A stretch of DNA of 64,000 bases from Chlamydomonas sphaeroides (Eukaryota > Chlorophyta > Chlorophyceae > Chlamydomonadales > Chlamydomonadaceae). Below are positions 1 through 12,056 of the stretch, piece by piece. The translations under genes were made by a program, and so were the position numbers. How positions within the stretch are numbered: position 1 is the first letter of the stretch; the number at the start of each line of letters is the position of its first letter. The stretch lies in assembly GCA_001662425.1 (NCBI GenBank), contig BDDC01000001.1, positions 36,759 to 100,758 on the forward strand. Reading direction: 5' to 3'. The notes below the pieces were generated by a model, which did not search any database, had not been told where the DNA came from, and worked only from the letters and a program-made list of their open reading frames with translations.

Positions 1-160
1 CGCGGCTGGCTGGTGTCGTACAATGTCGTACATGTGTACGATGCGTTGGATGATGGGCGGCAGCATGTAGGCGCGGACCGACCGACGCTTGCGGGCCCGC
101 CCGCAGCGCCCTCACCCTGCGGACACGCCTGCGACGCCCCCAACGCCCCGTACTCCGCAG

Positions 161-1184
161 GTTGCCGCGTGCGAGGAGGCCGCACCGCAGCCGCCCCCAC
201 AGCCGTATGTGGCGTGCCAGTGCGCCTACCTCGCACCGTCGCGCCCGGAGCCCGGCCCGGTGGCGCCCGAGGCCAACGGCGGCGGCGGCGGCAGCGGCAG
301 CGGCAGCGGCAGCCAGGACTCTGGCGGCGCCGCGGCGGCCCAGGCCGCCCCTGGCGAGGGCGTCAGTGTTGAGGTTGGACCGGACTGCTACTATGTCCGG
401 GTGCGTGGGAGACAGGGAGGGGGATATGACGATGAGCTAATGTGAGTATCAAGCTATTGGGGTTGCAAGTCGAGGCGCGAGCGGCGGCGCAAGTGGAGGG
501 CTGGAGGCGGCGCAAGTGGAGGCGCAAAGGGAGATGCAAGGGCGGGGTCTGCAGCCAGGGTGACCGGCGTGGCATGAGCCTGCGCCTTGGTGCCTGGGGT
601 GTGTATGTCAGGGCAGCGCTGGGGCTGTAGGTGCGTGGCGAGAGCCGCGCATGGCCGGGCTCGCGGCGGAGCTAGCGGGCTGCCGGCGCACCTAGCTACC
701 GCATGGCCCGCGCACCCTGCGTCGCCTGCCTCGCTGCCCCCGCAACCTGCCTCCCCTACGTCGACCCCCGCGCTAGGTGCGCTGCACCGACCGCAAGGGG
801 CTCCTGGCAGACATCATGGCTGCGCTGCAGCAGCTGGCCGTGGAGGTGGGGTGGCCCTGGGAGCAAGAGGATCCGGGCTGGGAGCCATGGCGGACAGCAG
901 GGTATCGACGCACGCCATGCACAAGCGCCATGGTCCACCTGCGGTCCTGCGCCCTGCCCATCCGCCTGCCCGCCCGCCGGCCGCGTGTGCAGGTCCGCAC
1001 CGCCTCCATCACCACGACCTGTGGCGTGGTGGCGGACGTGTTCGAGGTGCGGCCCGAGCACCCACCAGCCACCAGCGGCCAGCAGCTGCAGGCGCTGCTG
1101 CAGGCGGCCCTATTCGCGCCGCCACCGCAGCATCCTCAGCAGCAGCAGCAGCTGGCCGCCGGCAAGCGCCACCGCGAGTACTAG
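161..1184 (+). CDS. C-terminal part of an ACT-like domain protein, probably a bHLH transcription factor (partial, enters from left)
   Basis: Exons are 161-400, 777-845 and 993-1184 (TAG). All junctions are phase 0 with GT..AG borders. A Ser/Gly-rich linker of about 30 residues leads into an ACT-like fold with the strand VSVEVGPDCYYVRV, the helix RCTDRKGLLADIMAALQQLA and the strands VRTASITTTCGVVADVFEV. This strand-helix-strand pattern at the very C terminus is typical of plant and algal bHLH factors with an ACT-like dimerisation module. The tail is Gln-rich and ends in basic residues. No DNA-binding domain lies inside the window, so the bHLH assignment is inference; an ACR-type regulatory protein is the alternative. 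The acceptor at 159-160 sets the first visible exon; earlier exons lie to the left. Confidence 0.62.
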
Positions 1185-3288
1185 GGCATCGTCGCGACCC
1201 CTTTGGGTAGCAGGCCATCGCTCGGATGGGGCAGCGGCTACGGCTACTCCCGGCGCCGCAGGCGGGTGCTAGCGAGACTTGCGCCGCAATGCGCCGTGGG
1301 TTGATGGCCGGCGGCGCCGGGTGACAGCTGCATTGCGGCAGGGCTGTGAGACGCCAGCAACATTCACGCGGCTACCTTCATATGTATGGATGTCCTGGTA
1401 TTGGAGATGGAGCGGTGTGGGGCTTGATTGCGGTACGGTTCCGGCACCGGAGAGAGGCGTGGGCTTGGGATAGGATGGTTGAGTTACATCGAGATGGCGG
1501 GGTGTTGCGCTGCGGTGCGGGTCAACACAAGGAGAGAGGAAGGGACAGCAGAGGGTTGCGCCTGCGCTGCGCTGCGTTGCGAGCAGCGTCGTGGCGCAGC
1601 CGCGTGGGCTTGCGCGCCAGCAGGGCTTGCTCGAGAGCGGAGGCGCACGGACAGCGGCATTGTGCCATTCTTGATTGGTGGATAGGCTGGGGTATGGCCC
1701 CTGAGCGAGGGCTCTCCCATGCCGCTGCTTAACACGATAGGCGAAGAGTGTCGTTCCAGGCAGCACCGGGGGCCGGATATCGATGGTCTGCGTGGTGGCG
1801 GCGAGGCGGGGGCCTTCGTTCTTGCGGCCATCAAAGGTACGCCCCTTCCCCCGGAACTCAGCGAGCGAGACGCAACACAGTCGCTGCGTGCTTGCGGCAG
1901 CTGCACTCGATCGTACTTCAGGTTAGGATTGGCAGGCAGGATTTAGGGCCCCATATACGTGTCATATTCACGGCGTTGCCATTGGTAAGGCTGTTGGCCT
2001 CACTTGCCGCCTCGTGCGCGCTGTTGTGCCGGCGGTTGCGCGGATGCGCCCGCCGTTGTTGCTGTTGCGGCTTATCATCGAGATTGTTGGCTTGGATATC
2101 GTTGGCTCGGATATTGAGTCAGGGCGCAGGTGGCCCCAACGGCGGCGGCGAGGGCTCTCCCTGCCCGCCCGCCGGTTGGGGTTGGCAGCAGCCGTATCGG
2201 CGGGCGGTGTCTTGCGAAACTGTGCTCGGGGGTGCTGAGCGAGAATTTGAAGCACGTGCCGAGCATACCCGCATGCCTGCGCGTGAACATGCATTTGTGT
2301 GCTGTGGCCTGTGGGCGCTCTGGCGGCCTCGCTGGCGCTGCGTGTGTGCTGCTGCCGCTTGCCATCCGTCCGAACGAACTAGGATGCATATATCGATAAA
2401 TGTTACACCGGTTTGTGGAGGCCGGGCGCCCGCCTGTGGAGCTCGCGGCAGCGCCGAGCGAGGGCACGCCGCGGTCAAGTCCTGCGCGCTTGAGGTTTTG
2501 ATTTCCATTCTTTGACATGCGGCGCAGGGCCGTCTCCCATGCCTTATGGGGGCGTTGCCGCAGTGTGTAGGGGACAGGCGTTGATTGGTGGGGCTGCTGG
2601 GAGTACTTTTGCCCGGCGTTGGTGCCCGGCGTTGGTGCCCGGCGCTGCGCTGGTTGTGGCAGGAAGGTAGCCGTAGGGAGCTAGGGGCCAGGCACGGGCG
2701 GTGAAGGCGGCGTCAACCCCTCTCGCGCTCCGGGCCTGTCGTGCCCAGAGCCCAATATACATATCTGGCAGCTGGCAGGTTGACCGCAACAAGCAAGCAA
2801 GCGGCCAAGGTGCCAGGCACACGGGAGCATCCGTGGACGCACAAGGCGCGGCGGCCACGGGGCGGCTGCCACGCAAGACTCGTCCGTCACAGAACAACAG
2901 TAGGGCTTGCGCTTTGGTGCGGCGCGGTCTGGATGGAGTTTCATCGGCGAGCGGTGGTAGCAGAGCGCGCGCGCGGGTGGCCTGCTGTAGTACGGTGCCG
3001 TACAATGCACGCGGGCGGCGTGACGGACGTCGCGCCGCCACCAAGGTAATAGCCAGTAGCGACCAACGAACAGGAATATGTGTAAGCATCCAACATGCCA
3101 TTTACAAGCGGGATTTTGGTCCCTTGGCTGACGCAGGGCGCCCTGCGCAGGCCCTAGTGCCACTCCTGCAGCCGGATCACTCTGCAGCTCGTGCCCTCAC
3201 CCGACCCTCACTCCGCCCTCACTCCGCCTCGCCCGTGTCCTCCCACTCCGCCCTCACTCCGCCTCGCTCGTGTCCTCCCACTCCGCCC
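1185..3288. other. Intergenic region between convergent genes
   Basis: This stretch holds the 3' flanks of the ACT-domain gene (+) and the EME1-like gene (-). Open frames occur on both strands, as expected at this GC content, but none has domain-like sequence or paired splice sites. A 14-bp unit (CCCGGCGTTGGTGC) is repeated about 2.5 times near 2609-2644. No other feature was seen. Confidence 0.5.
3102..3106 (-). terminator. TGTAA polyadenylation signal, EME1-like gene
   Basis: TTACA on the + strand, 183 bp past the stop codon at 3289. TGTAA is the usual poly(A) signal in chlorophycean algae. Confidence 0.45.
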
Positions 3289-3323
3289 TCACTCCGCCTC
3301 GCCCGTGTCCTCCCACTCCGCCC
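3217..3323. repeat. 35-bp tandem repeat spanning the EME1-like stop codon
   Basis: About three near-identical copies of a 35-bp unit made of CTCACTCCGCCTCG plus CCCGTGTCCTCCCACTCCG. The copy nearest the gene contains the last codons and TGA of the EME1-like gene; the others lie in its 3' UTR. One copy has CTCG in place of CCCG. Confidence 0.85.
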
Positions 3324-6300
3324 TGCCGTCCTGCGTGGTCATGTAGGCGGTGATGGTGGCGGACGCAGCCGGGCCCGCGTGCAGCTGCTTGCGGTAGCCG
3401 GGCTGCTCGCCAGGGATGCGGCACAGCGTCAGCAGCGCCTTGCGGCCTGGCTCGGGCCTGCGGGTGGAGGGCGCGATGGGACCGCGTGGGAACACACAGC
3501 GTCACATTGACCACAGCCATGTCGCACAGCGCCCAAGCGAGCTCCGAATCCAGGTGGCAGCAGCGGGGGCCGTGTCCCAGCGCGCCTGTGACTATGTCAG
3601 CGATAGCCCCAGCCCCGGCCCCCGGGCCATCGGGAGCGCCCACCCACCTGGCGCTGATGGCCTCCAGCAGCGCAGCCAGCGAGGGGTAGGACGCCGCCAC
3701 CGCCGCCGCGCGCTTGGGCGCCACCAGGTGCCGCAGCGCGTCCGCCGCCACCAGCACCGGCAGCTGCTGCCAGGCCGGCTGCTGCGAGCCGCCCGCCACA
3801 GCGCCGTCCGCGGCGGCGGCTCCGGGCGCGCCGAACTGCTGCGCGAGGGTCTCCTTCACGACGCGCAGCGGGACCGTGGACCTGGCAGGGGATGGGGCGA
3901 AAGCGGGCAGCATGGCCCCGGCCCCTCAGCATTGCAGCGCACACCAGGAGGGGCCAACAGGGCGGCAGCTGTCCTCGTGAGCCGCAGGCCGGCGGTAAAG
4001 CGGAACCCAGCACAATCGACACCCAGCCGGCCAGGCCCTCAGCCGCCTCCCTGTGGCCCCTCGTCCCTGGCATGCCCCTGGGACGCTCCCGGGGCTGTCC
4101 CTTCGCACCTGCCGGCGAAGGCCTCCAGGTAGGCGGCCTGGCGCCTGCGCGGCATCTTGGACAGCGCGTAGCCCATGTTGAGGATGTCGTCGCACGCCCG
4201 GGCCAGGTCGCGCTCGGGGCAGTCGAATTGCAGCCTGGAGGGGCGGGAGGCGCAGCGTAGGGATAGTGGGCGCTGGATGACGCTGGATGAAGCCCGCAAG
4301 ACAAAAGCTAACTTAGAGGGGCCGGGCCCACGGGCGAGGCCGTGGCGTTGCAGGCCATCCCCAAGAGGGCTCGCGGCCCAACGGGGCCTACTTGACTGCG
4401 GGCATGGCCACCATGACGTCAAACAGCAGGTCCTCGGCGGCCTGCCGGTCAAACGACTGCGGGAGAGGGGCGAGGCACGGGCCGGAAGGGGCGGCGTGAG
4501 CAGCACCCCGCACGGCGAGGCATGCGTCATGGGCCACCGAGCGGCATGCCGGGCCTGTATGGGGCGACCGAGGGCGGGAGGGTGAGCATGGCGCACACGG
4601 AGGACGACGGGGTGCCAGGAAGACCAGGTGCCCAGGCAGCATGAGAGGCCCAGGAGCAGCGGTGCAAGCCCCACAACGCCGGCGCATGCTGCCCTAACCC
4701 CACACACCGTGCCGTGTGTGGGGTTCCGTCTTCACCTAACACTTGAACACCATGTCACAGGCGCCGGTCGGCCTGGCAAAGCCCTCTGAACGCAGCGCCC
4801 CGAGCTCTGACCCCAGCCAACACCCGCCCTCAGCCCCAAGCCGCAGCCCGCAGCGGCCCTCGGACCCAAAGCCAGCCTCACCCGGTCGCTCCGCTGCCTC
4901 GCCGTCAGCGTCTCGTCCCATCCCATAACGTACAGCAGCAGGCTGCAGTCGGGGTGGCACCCCGCTACCGCCGCCAGCAGGCCCGCCAGCGGCCGGCGGC
5001 GGTCGGCGGTGAGTGCAGCCAGCAGCTCCTCCCCCGACAGAGCCAGCAGCAGGGCGGGGAACAGCAGCAGCGGCTGGGGGAGGCGGCAGGGGTAAGGGCG
5101 GGGAGGGGGGGCAGGTGAGGGAGGTAGATAGGGGTTACAGACTGGCATCGTACTCAGTGCGGAGAACGGGCTGGGCTCGGGATCAGGAAGACGCAGGGAA
5201 GATGAGGCAGCGAGGGCTGGTTGGGCTGGAGCACGGGCACGCACGGTAGGTAGGACCGGGTGGGCCAGAGCAGCGGCGGCGAGGCAGTCGGACCGGCGCG
5301 CATGCCCCCGCGCACGCGGACCCACCAGCGCGCCCGAGGGCTCCGGCGCAGGCTCGGGCAGCTCGCTCGGCGCCAGTGCGCCCGTGCCGCCCTGCGTCAG
5401 GCGCTGCGCGGCCATGGGCGGCAGCCTGAGGCCCCACATGCAGTACCTGGCTCGGGGGAAGGAGGAAAGGGGAACGGGAAGGGTCGGGGGCGCGGGAGGG
5501 CGCAAGGAGGTGTGGCAGCGCTGCGCTGCGGCAGACACACAGGGGCCTGCGCGCGGCGACCGCCGGCCCGTGGGCTTACTGCCGCACCCCACGTGCTGGC
5601 GAGCTGTGCACGTTGAGCCCTACGCCGCCCTGCGCTGCCCCTCACCATCCATCCGCCAGCCCCAACGCGGCTGTACCCAGAGCACCCTCCCGTGGCACCC
5701 TCCCCACAACGCGCTCTCCCCGGGCGCCTCCCGCACATGGCGCGCCGCCGCACCTGTAGCCGTGCCGCTCCAGGGGCAGCCCCCCGTGCACCTCCACCCC
5801 GAATGTCTCGTCCTTCTTGCCGCCGCGCGCGGAGGGCGCCGCCGCCTTCAGCGCCCTGCCCAGCGGGCTGTCCGCCAGCGAGGCGCTCAGCAGCAGCCGC
5901 ATACGGCGGCCCACCATGCTGCACTTGAGCGCCCTGGGGCAGGATGGAGGCGGGGCGGGGGCGGGGACTTGGTGGGGTTACGAGGCAACGGCACGGGCCG
6001 GGGCAACAAATGGAGAGCGCTCGGGCAACGCTGGACAGCCTTGGGCTCAGGCGGAAGAAAAGGTGACGGACGGCTTGGTTGGGACGCGGCATCCGTGCCA
6101 GATCGGGTGGGACCCGTGCAGCCTGCGGGCCAGCGGCTGCTGGCACATATCCTCCTCCATGCAGCGGCTGTCGGCGGCAGGCCCCTCTCAGTCATTCGCC
6201 CGCAGCCCGCACAGTGACATGCCCCCTGCCCCAACAGAGCTCACACACAGGATTGGGTATTCACATAGGAAGCTGCAAGCAGGTGCAGCAAAATGATGTA

Positions 6301-7434
6301 TTCTCATGTAAAATCCTGAGAGCGCGAGCCTGCTCACTCGTTGGCCTCCTTGCGCTGCTTTTCTAGCCGCTTGGCGTTTTCCTTGGCAGCCTGCGGCGTG
6401 GGCATCGCGACGAGCAGCACCTGCCCCTCACGCATTGGCAGCTGGCGGCACCGCAGCACCTTAACGGCGCCTCGCGATGGCGTGTGCCCCCCAAGGCCCT
6501 TGCGGCAAGTCCCCCGACCCACATCACCCACCCATCCCTGCACCCAGCGGCGAGGCGCGGAATGCGCCGCGCACCTTCTCCGCCTCCCTCTGCGCCACCT
6601 TGGCCGCCTTCTCAGCGTCGGCGGCCCGCTTCCGCTCCTTCTTCTCCTCCGCCGTCAGCCGCTTGCCGCCGCCCTGCGCGCCGCCGATGCCGACACTAGT
6701 TGACGCAGGACACCACGCGGCTCCAGACTCAGGGTCGCACCCTAAACCTCAGTGTGCCCAGTTGCGCGCAGGTGGCTACCAGCGAGGGGCCAAGCTGCAA
6801 CGGCACGGCTCGGCGAGACTCAGCCCCAGCTCACCCCACGCTTCTTCTTGGGCGCTGGCTCCTCCTCGTCCGCGTAGTCGCCATCGGACTGCGCTTTGCC
6901 AGGGCTGTCGCTCCCGCGTCTGGATGGCGGCGAGCGGCCTTGCTTGGGGCCCTTGCGGCGGGCTGCGTTGGCGCCGCTGCGTGCGGCAAAGTCAAGGCCG
7001 TCGTCGCCGTAGGCGTTGGCCAGGGGATTCTCGAAGACGAAGCGCGGTGCGGCTACGTCGGCTGGTGGGCCGGCGTCTTCATCGTCTGACGGTGGGGGCG
7101 AGGGGCTGGCGGCGCGGGGCGGCGGGGCGTGCGGCAGGGCCGGTGGCAGTGGCGGTGCGGCTGCTGCCGCTGCCGCCGCGCTAGCAGCGAGCCGGCCGCT
7201 GTCCTGCCGCTGCGACGGCTGCTGTCGTTGCGGCGCAGCGCTGCTGGGTCCGGGTCCGTCTGCGCCGCCAGCCTGGCGCTCATCAGACACTGCGGGCAAG
7301 CCAGGGGGCGTTCAGGACCACGTTGGACCTGGCGCGGCACAACAGGAGCTTCGCGCCAACGCACCTCGCCTGCGCTTGGGCTGTGGGACTGGTTGCTCGT
7401 CCTCGTCGCTGGAGAGCGTCAGGTCGATCGTCAT
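3289..7434 (-). CDS. EME1: EME1-like non-catalytic subunit of the MUS81 structure-specific endonuclease
   Basis: Eleven exons: 7434-7365, 7289-6835, 6727-6575, 6498-6338, 5933-5754, 5446-5326, 5073-4882, 4456-4392, 4234-4109, 3881-3648, 3457-3289; 641 aa, all phases consistent. EME1/Mms4 pairs with MUS81 to cut replication and recombination intermediates in the nucleus. The protein opens with a SUMO-interaction-like motif (IDLTLSSDEDE) and a basic NLS formed across intron 1 (QPKRRRV). A Lys/Glu-rich helix (residues about 190-280) precedes the ERCC4-like fold (about 280-510). The C-terminal helix-hairpin-helix part carries AAAVAASYPSLAALLEA and GPAASATITAYMTTQDG, which follow human EME1 in order and spacing. 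No ERKxxxD nuclease motif is visible, as expected for the inactive partner. The acceptor at 6728 is the weakest border. It is divergent from the histidine phosphatase gene. Confidence 0.78.
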
Positions 7435-7773
7435 GGCCAAGGTGCTTAGTGGCGCAGCATGCGCGGGAATGACAGCTGCTGCGACGGTTCGTGAAAGTTG
7501 TCGACAAGTCAAATCTGCGCCAAAGCTGTACACGCACCGTGCTTTGATCGTATGGGCTGCTCAGGGACGCAAACCCTCTGGACTTGCCCAACCCATGTCC
7601 AATCCGCGCCCGTTCCCCGAGGCTCACCTTTGCGCGTAGAGCACACACCCATACAACAAACAGCACACTCGACAACACGCCACAACTGCTTGCCTTCCAA
7701 ACGAGTCACGCATTGCAAAACAGCAACGATAACTTCATGACGCTCTTCTCGTGACGTTGAGACACGAGGCCGG
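7435..7773. promoter_or_regulatory. Shared upstream region of EME1-like (-) and histidine phosphatase (+) genes
   Basis: 339 bp separate the two start codons, which face away from each other. No clear TATA box was seen. A bidirectional promoter is inferred from the spacing only. Confidence 0.4.
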
Positions 7774-10080
7774 ATGCGGCTCTTTTCGTTATGCTGCCCT
7801 TGTCTGGACGACGTAGCTGATAGCACCAGTCCGCACCATGAGAAGCACAACGTGCTGGAACCTCTTGTTCGGACCGGGCACTCTCTATTAACCGGTAGTC
7901 CAGTCCTGGAGGGACCGCCGGACGCGACCGAGCAGAACCTCTACGTAATGCGCCATGGGCACCGCCAGGTGAGGTGGCGGGGATTAAGAGAGCCCTGGAC
8001 AGCAGCTCGAGAGGACCGTCTCAGTTCTGGCAGCAGGCATTCAGGGGATTGGGCTGGACGAGTGAGGTCGTGAGGCAAGGATGTCGTAGGGGTCCCGAGG
8101 CTGGCAGGGGGAGGGGGTCTTGTCAACCATGCCACGGCATGCCCTCCACCCCGTGTTTTACCCCGTCGCCAGGATGAAGAGGACGATTGCTGGCACATAA
8201 GCGCCGAGCGACCCTGGTCAGTGGGGATTCTGGGCTGGAGGTTGAGGAGCCGCTCGGTCACTAGCTGCGGGTGGCTCCCCGGCTTCCGCCGCCCGCCCCA
8301 GGGGCGGTCCTGTCGGGGCAGACCATGCGGGGCGGCAGGAGCACCACACCGCCCTCATCTCGGTCCTCACAGCGCATCTGACCTGCCCACCGACGCTGCA
8401 GGGACCCACCTCTCTCGGACAAGGGGCGGCAACAGGTGCGCATGCACGCGCGCACCGGCCACCGCTGCACTTACGCGACACGTGGCCCTGCAGGGCCCGC
8501 TTCGGGTCTGGCCGTCCCCTCCCCCCGCAACCCTCAATTCCAGTGTTCACTCCCCCCGCAACCCCATCTGCGCGCAGGCTCGCGAGGCCGCTGCCCTGTT
8601 CAAGGGGAAAAACATCGAGTACGTCCTCACCTCGCCCTTCGTGCGTTGCCTCCAAACCAGCGCCGAGATAGTGGACGAGCTGGGGCTGGCGCAGGGCCGC
8701 TGGCTGGCCGTGTGGCCCATGTGCGAGGTACGGCAGTACGGCAATTCGTCGCGGGCTCATGGCGATGCACACGTGCGCAGGCAGCGCCATGCGTGTCGGG
8801 GACAGGCCTCGGCGCTTGCGCCGCCGGGCAAGCCGCTGCCTGGGTGCCCAGCTACAGCATGCGTTGCGCGCGTCTGTTGGCTGGCGAGGGGTGGCCAGGG
8901 GTGGCCGTCGGTATGGGACGGCCGCGGCTCGCTACGGCGGCCGTTTGGCTGCGACGCTTCCTGCGCGCCCTTTCTTCTGAGCCTGCTGCCCTGCCTGCGC
9001 CACCGCAGCTGTGCGACCCTCGGCTGCTGCTGGCGGGGCGCGAGGAGCTGCGGCCGGGCCTGGGGAGGCGGCCCGTCAAGGAGTGGATGTGGAACGGCGA
9101 GGCCTTTGACAAGGCGGTCACTGGGCTGCTGGCGCCGGGTGAGCGGCGGGGGCGCTGTCGTGGCTAGCGGAGCTGCTCTGCGGGAGGCGGCGCTCGGGGA
9201 TGCGGGTCATAGCGGTTGCGGGACAAAGATCGTCTGAGGGCTGCTGGCTGCGGGCGTGGGGCGGAGGGTACTGGCTTGTTCTTGGGCTTGGGGCGGGCGT
9301 AGTGGGGTGCTGTGGTGAAGGCACCTTGCCCGCACCCCGGGCGCCTGGCAGCAGCGGAAGTTGGTGTAGGTTGCACTGAAGGGACGCATCTCGCTCTTAC
9401 CAATGGCCGCTGATATCGGCTACCCCGAACCCGTTGCGCGACCCGCATGCAGAGCTGGCGCTGAGCGGGGTGCGCATCCGGCCCGAGATGTGGAACGACG
9501 CGGCGCCGCCCTTCCCCGAGAAGATCGAGCAGGCGCTCAAGCGCTACGACAAGGCCATCAAGACGGTGTGCAAGGAGTTTGTGGGTGAGTCGACGCCTGG
9601 CGCACCTAGAGGCCGAACCTCATGGCTCGGGAGGCTAGAGCAGGCCCAGACACCCACACAATCACCCTCTCACGTGTGCTTCCCCACTCGATTCCGGTGC
9701 TGCCTGCTCGCGCCCCAGGCCGTAACGTGCTGCTGGTGACGCACGGCGAGGCGCTGCGCGCCGCCGTCAACATGCACGACCCGCGGGCGTCGGTGTATGA
9801 GGTAGGGACAGCTGACATTGGTCAGTGGGAGGGCCACAGGTGCTGGCTGTCGTAGCCGCGCCGACCGGACCAGGGGAACCAGGACCTGCCGCCATGCTCC
9901 CATGCCGTGCCTATCCCAGCTTGCTGTGACACCGGCTCAACCTGATGTGCTGCTGCCCGCCAGGTGCGGCACACGGGCTATGTGCCCATGACTCGCACCC
10001 GCACGCCCAGCGGCATCTGGAGCCCCTGGTCGCTGTGCTGCACCGCGGGCCAGACGGGCGTGCACTGGTCGTACGAGTGA
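7774..10080 (+). CDS. Histidine phosphatase superfamily (phosphoglycerate-mutase-like) protein
   Basis: Eight exons: 7774-7968, 8173-8216, 8402-8435, 8578-8727, 9009-9138, 9453-9584, 9719-9801, 9964-10080; 294 aa, phases consistent. The catalytic RHG motif sits at about residues 60-62 (NLYVMRHGHRQ), followed by ERPWDPPLSDKGRQQ, the substrate-pocket segment YVLTSPFVRCLQTSAEI, and the second catalytic His in LLVTHGE (about 236). This matches the eukaryotic branch-1 PGM-like proteins, including UBASH3-like and plant PGM-family proteins, whose substrates are mostly unknown; glycolytic mutase activity is not implied. The N terminus MRLFSLCCPC is Cys-rich and could be lipidated (inference). The exon-6 acceptor at 9451-9452 is chosen by phase. 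TGTAA lies 107 bp past the stop. Confidence 0.85.
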
Positions 10081-11258
10081 GTGCCGTGAGTGTTGGCGGC
10101 GAAACGCGTGAGCGTCGAAGAAAGCGAGCTATCTTCGAGAGGACATATCCGGTGCGTTGGCCTACCGACCTATGCCTGTGCGATGGTGTAAGGTTTGTGA
10201 GGGCGGCAGGCAGTCGTGCCGCCGTGTATCGTCGGTGTCGCTTGGGGAGTGATCTCGCCCTTTGCGGGCCGTGCGTGTGCATGAGCCACGAGGGCGGCGT
10301 GGGGGCGGCATGGTAGCCGGCAGCTAAGCCGCCGGCTCGTGTGCATAATGTGTTCGGTGTTTGCCGGTGAGACGTGTATGCCTTCTGCCTCTTTGTCGGC
10401 CGCTGGGCCCTCCCTCGTTGGGCTATTTGTTGGCGGGGTATCAAAAGCGGTGTGTGGTGTAGGGGGCTGCAGCGGTGCGGGATGCTTGGGTAGCATCGGG
10501 CCACGGCCTAGTTAGCGGCAACAAGATGGCGTGGCGCCGTGAGGCGCTCGCCCGCCGTGTGGCTCTTAGGTGTTCGTGGGTAGGGGCAGACCTCAATGTG
10601 CATTGTCGTGACGTAACCATGTCCTGCAAGCGATCACGATATCATGGTTATGATGGACGTACGCTGCGGCTCTGATTGCCCTCTGATTTGGAAGGCGCGG
10701 CTGCATGCGACGCTGGGCTCTAGCGACGAGCGACACTGCGTAATTGTTTGTAGGGCCTTTGGACGCTGTTCAGCTGAAGCCGTGTTGGTATGTCGGGGCA
10801 CGGCTGGGCAGGCTTGAGGCCCCGCTGTATGTAAGTAGATTTGCAAGACTCCTACTACGTCACGGTAGAGGCGCGGTGGTGCGGCAGCATCCGGATGCGT
10901 TGCTGCGCCGCATGCCTGCTCTCCCCCTTACCAGTAGCAGATCCATAAGCCCGCAACCCCACGTCAGCTCACAGACGTGGCATGCGGTGCCTCCAATGCA
11001 TGCCTATCCACCTCGGGTACTCTACTCTGACTTCCACGCTGGTTATAAGTGGAATGCATATCCACCTATCTACCGGCCGTACTGTCCTGCCTACTGCGCC
11101 CTCCGCCGCCGTTTGCAGCCACACACGCTGGCCTTCGCGACGTCCCCTCCACATCTCCGCCGTGGCCAGTGTCCCCGCGCGCGCCGCCGGCGCTCACCAT
11201 GGCGTACATGGAACTGCAGGCTTCCCACAGGCCCGACTCCATTTTGTTTCCGCGGCCC
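10081..11258. other. Intergenic region between convergent genes
   Basis: It lies between the stops of the histidine phosphatase gene and the first copy of the unrecognised family. GC is lower than in the genes and there are several short AT-richer runs. No supported gene, RNA or repeat was seen. Confidence 0.5.
10187..10191 (+). terminator. TGTAA polyadenylation signal, histidine phosphatase gene
   Basis: TGTAA 107 bp after the TGA at 10078-10080. Confidence 0.5.
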
Positions 11259-12056
11259 CTACGGAAACCTCACGTGCAGCGTCCGGCTATCCTTGTAAGG
11301 CTCGACTACGGGTCGTACGCCCGTGACGCCGTACAGGTACTCCACCAGCGCCGCCGCAAAGGCCTCGGCCGTGTAGGCGCCGCCGCCGTCCCGCATGGCG
11401 GCGCCGTCGGGCAGCCAGTGGCCGCGGCCCTGCAGCGCCGCCGCCAGGCAGCGCTCAATCAATCGCCCGCCGTCGACCCGGTCCCAGCCCCCGTCGGCGT
11501 TGCTCTTGTAGTACGCAAAGGGCCGGTCCTCGGCGAAGGAAAGCGCGTGCTGGAAGGCCTGGGCGCGCGCTTGCGAGCGGGTCGCCGCCGCCAGCGCGGC
11601 CTCCAGCGACGCCAAGGATGCGCGGTGCGCGGCCGCCAGCTCACCCAGCGCGGCCTCGTGCAGTGCTTGCTGCGCTGCCGCCAGGCGCTCCGTGGCGGCG
11701 AGCACGGCCGGCAGCAGCCCGCCTCCGGCCACCTCGGCTGGCGGCGACGCGAACGACGACGACCCGCCGTCGCAGCCACAGGCGCTGACGCCAGGGGCCG
11801 CCGAGGGCTGCCAGCGGCGCAGCGCGTGGGGCAAGGCCGCGGCGAGCAGCAGCGCCAGCACCAGCGCGGCGACGGCGCCGGGCGCAAGCTGGCGCAGCTC
11901 CGCTGCGCACCACCGCCCGGGGCCCGGCTTCTGGTTGTGCCCGCCGGCCCGCCGCTCCTGCAGCGCCAGCAGCCGCTCGGTGGCGGTGCGGATGCGGCGC
12001 AGCTCGGACAGGGTGCGCTCGGGCTGCGGCTTGGCCTCCTGCAGCAGGGCGTCCAT
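11259..12056 (-). CDS. Unrecognised single-exon membrane protein, family copy A
   Basis: 265 aa from ATG 12056-12054; the same frame stays open to 12383, so an earlier start is possible. I chose this start because it aligns with the conserved block shared with copy B. Order: conserved basic block (LLQEAKPQPERTLSELRRI, then TERLLALQ, residues about 4-40); one predicted membrane segment rich in Ala/Leu (about 65-85); a Cys/Ser-rich stretch; an Ala-rich coiled-coil-like region (LAAAQQALHEAALGEL); and a C-terminal domain of about 90 residues with DRPFAYYKSN, DGGRLIERCLAAAL, WLPD, AFAAALVEYLYGVTG and LHVRFP at the end. The same C-terminal domain recurs in copies B and D. No family assignment; function unknown. 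Confidence 0.7.
   Translation of the reverse strand: MDALLQEAKPQPERTLSELRRIRTATERLLALQERRAGGHNQKPGPGRWCAAELRQLAPGAVAALVLALLLAAALPHALRRWQPSAAPGVSACGCDGGSSSFASPPAEVAGGGLLPAVLAATERLAAAQQALHEAALGELAAAHRASLASLEAALAAATRSQARAQAFQHALSFAEDRPFAYYKSNADGGWDRVDGGRLIERCLAAALQGRGHWLPDGAAMRDGGGAYTAEAFAAALVEYLYGVTGVRPVVEPYKDSRTLHVRFP

Noticed and set aside
3458..3647. Extra EME1 exon in the last intron (LDSELAWALCDMAVVNVT)
   Set aside because: The frame is open, but exon 10 joins exon 11 in phase without it, and the direct join gives the EME1 spacing.
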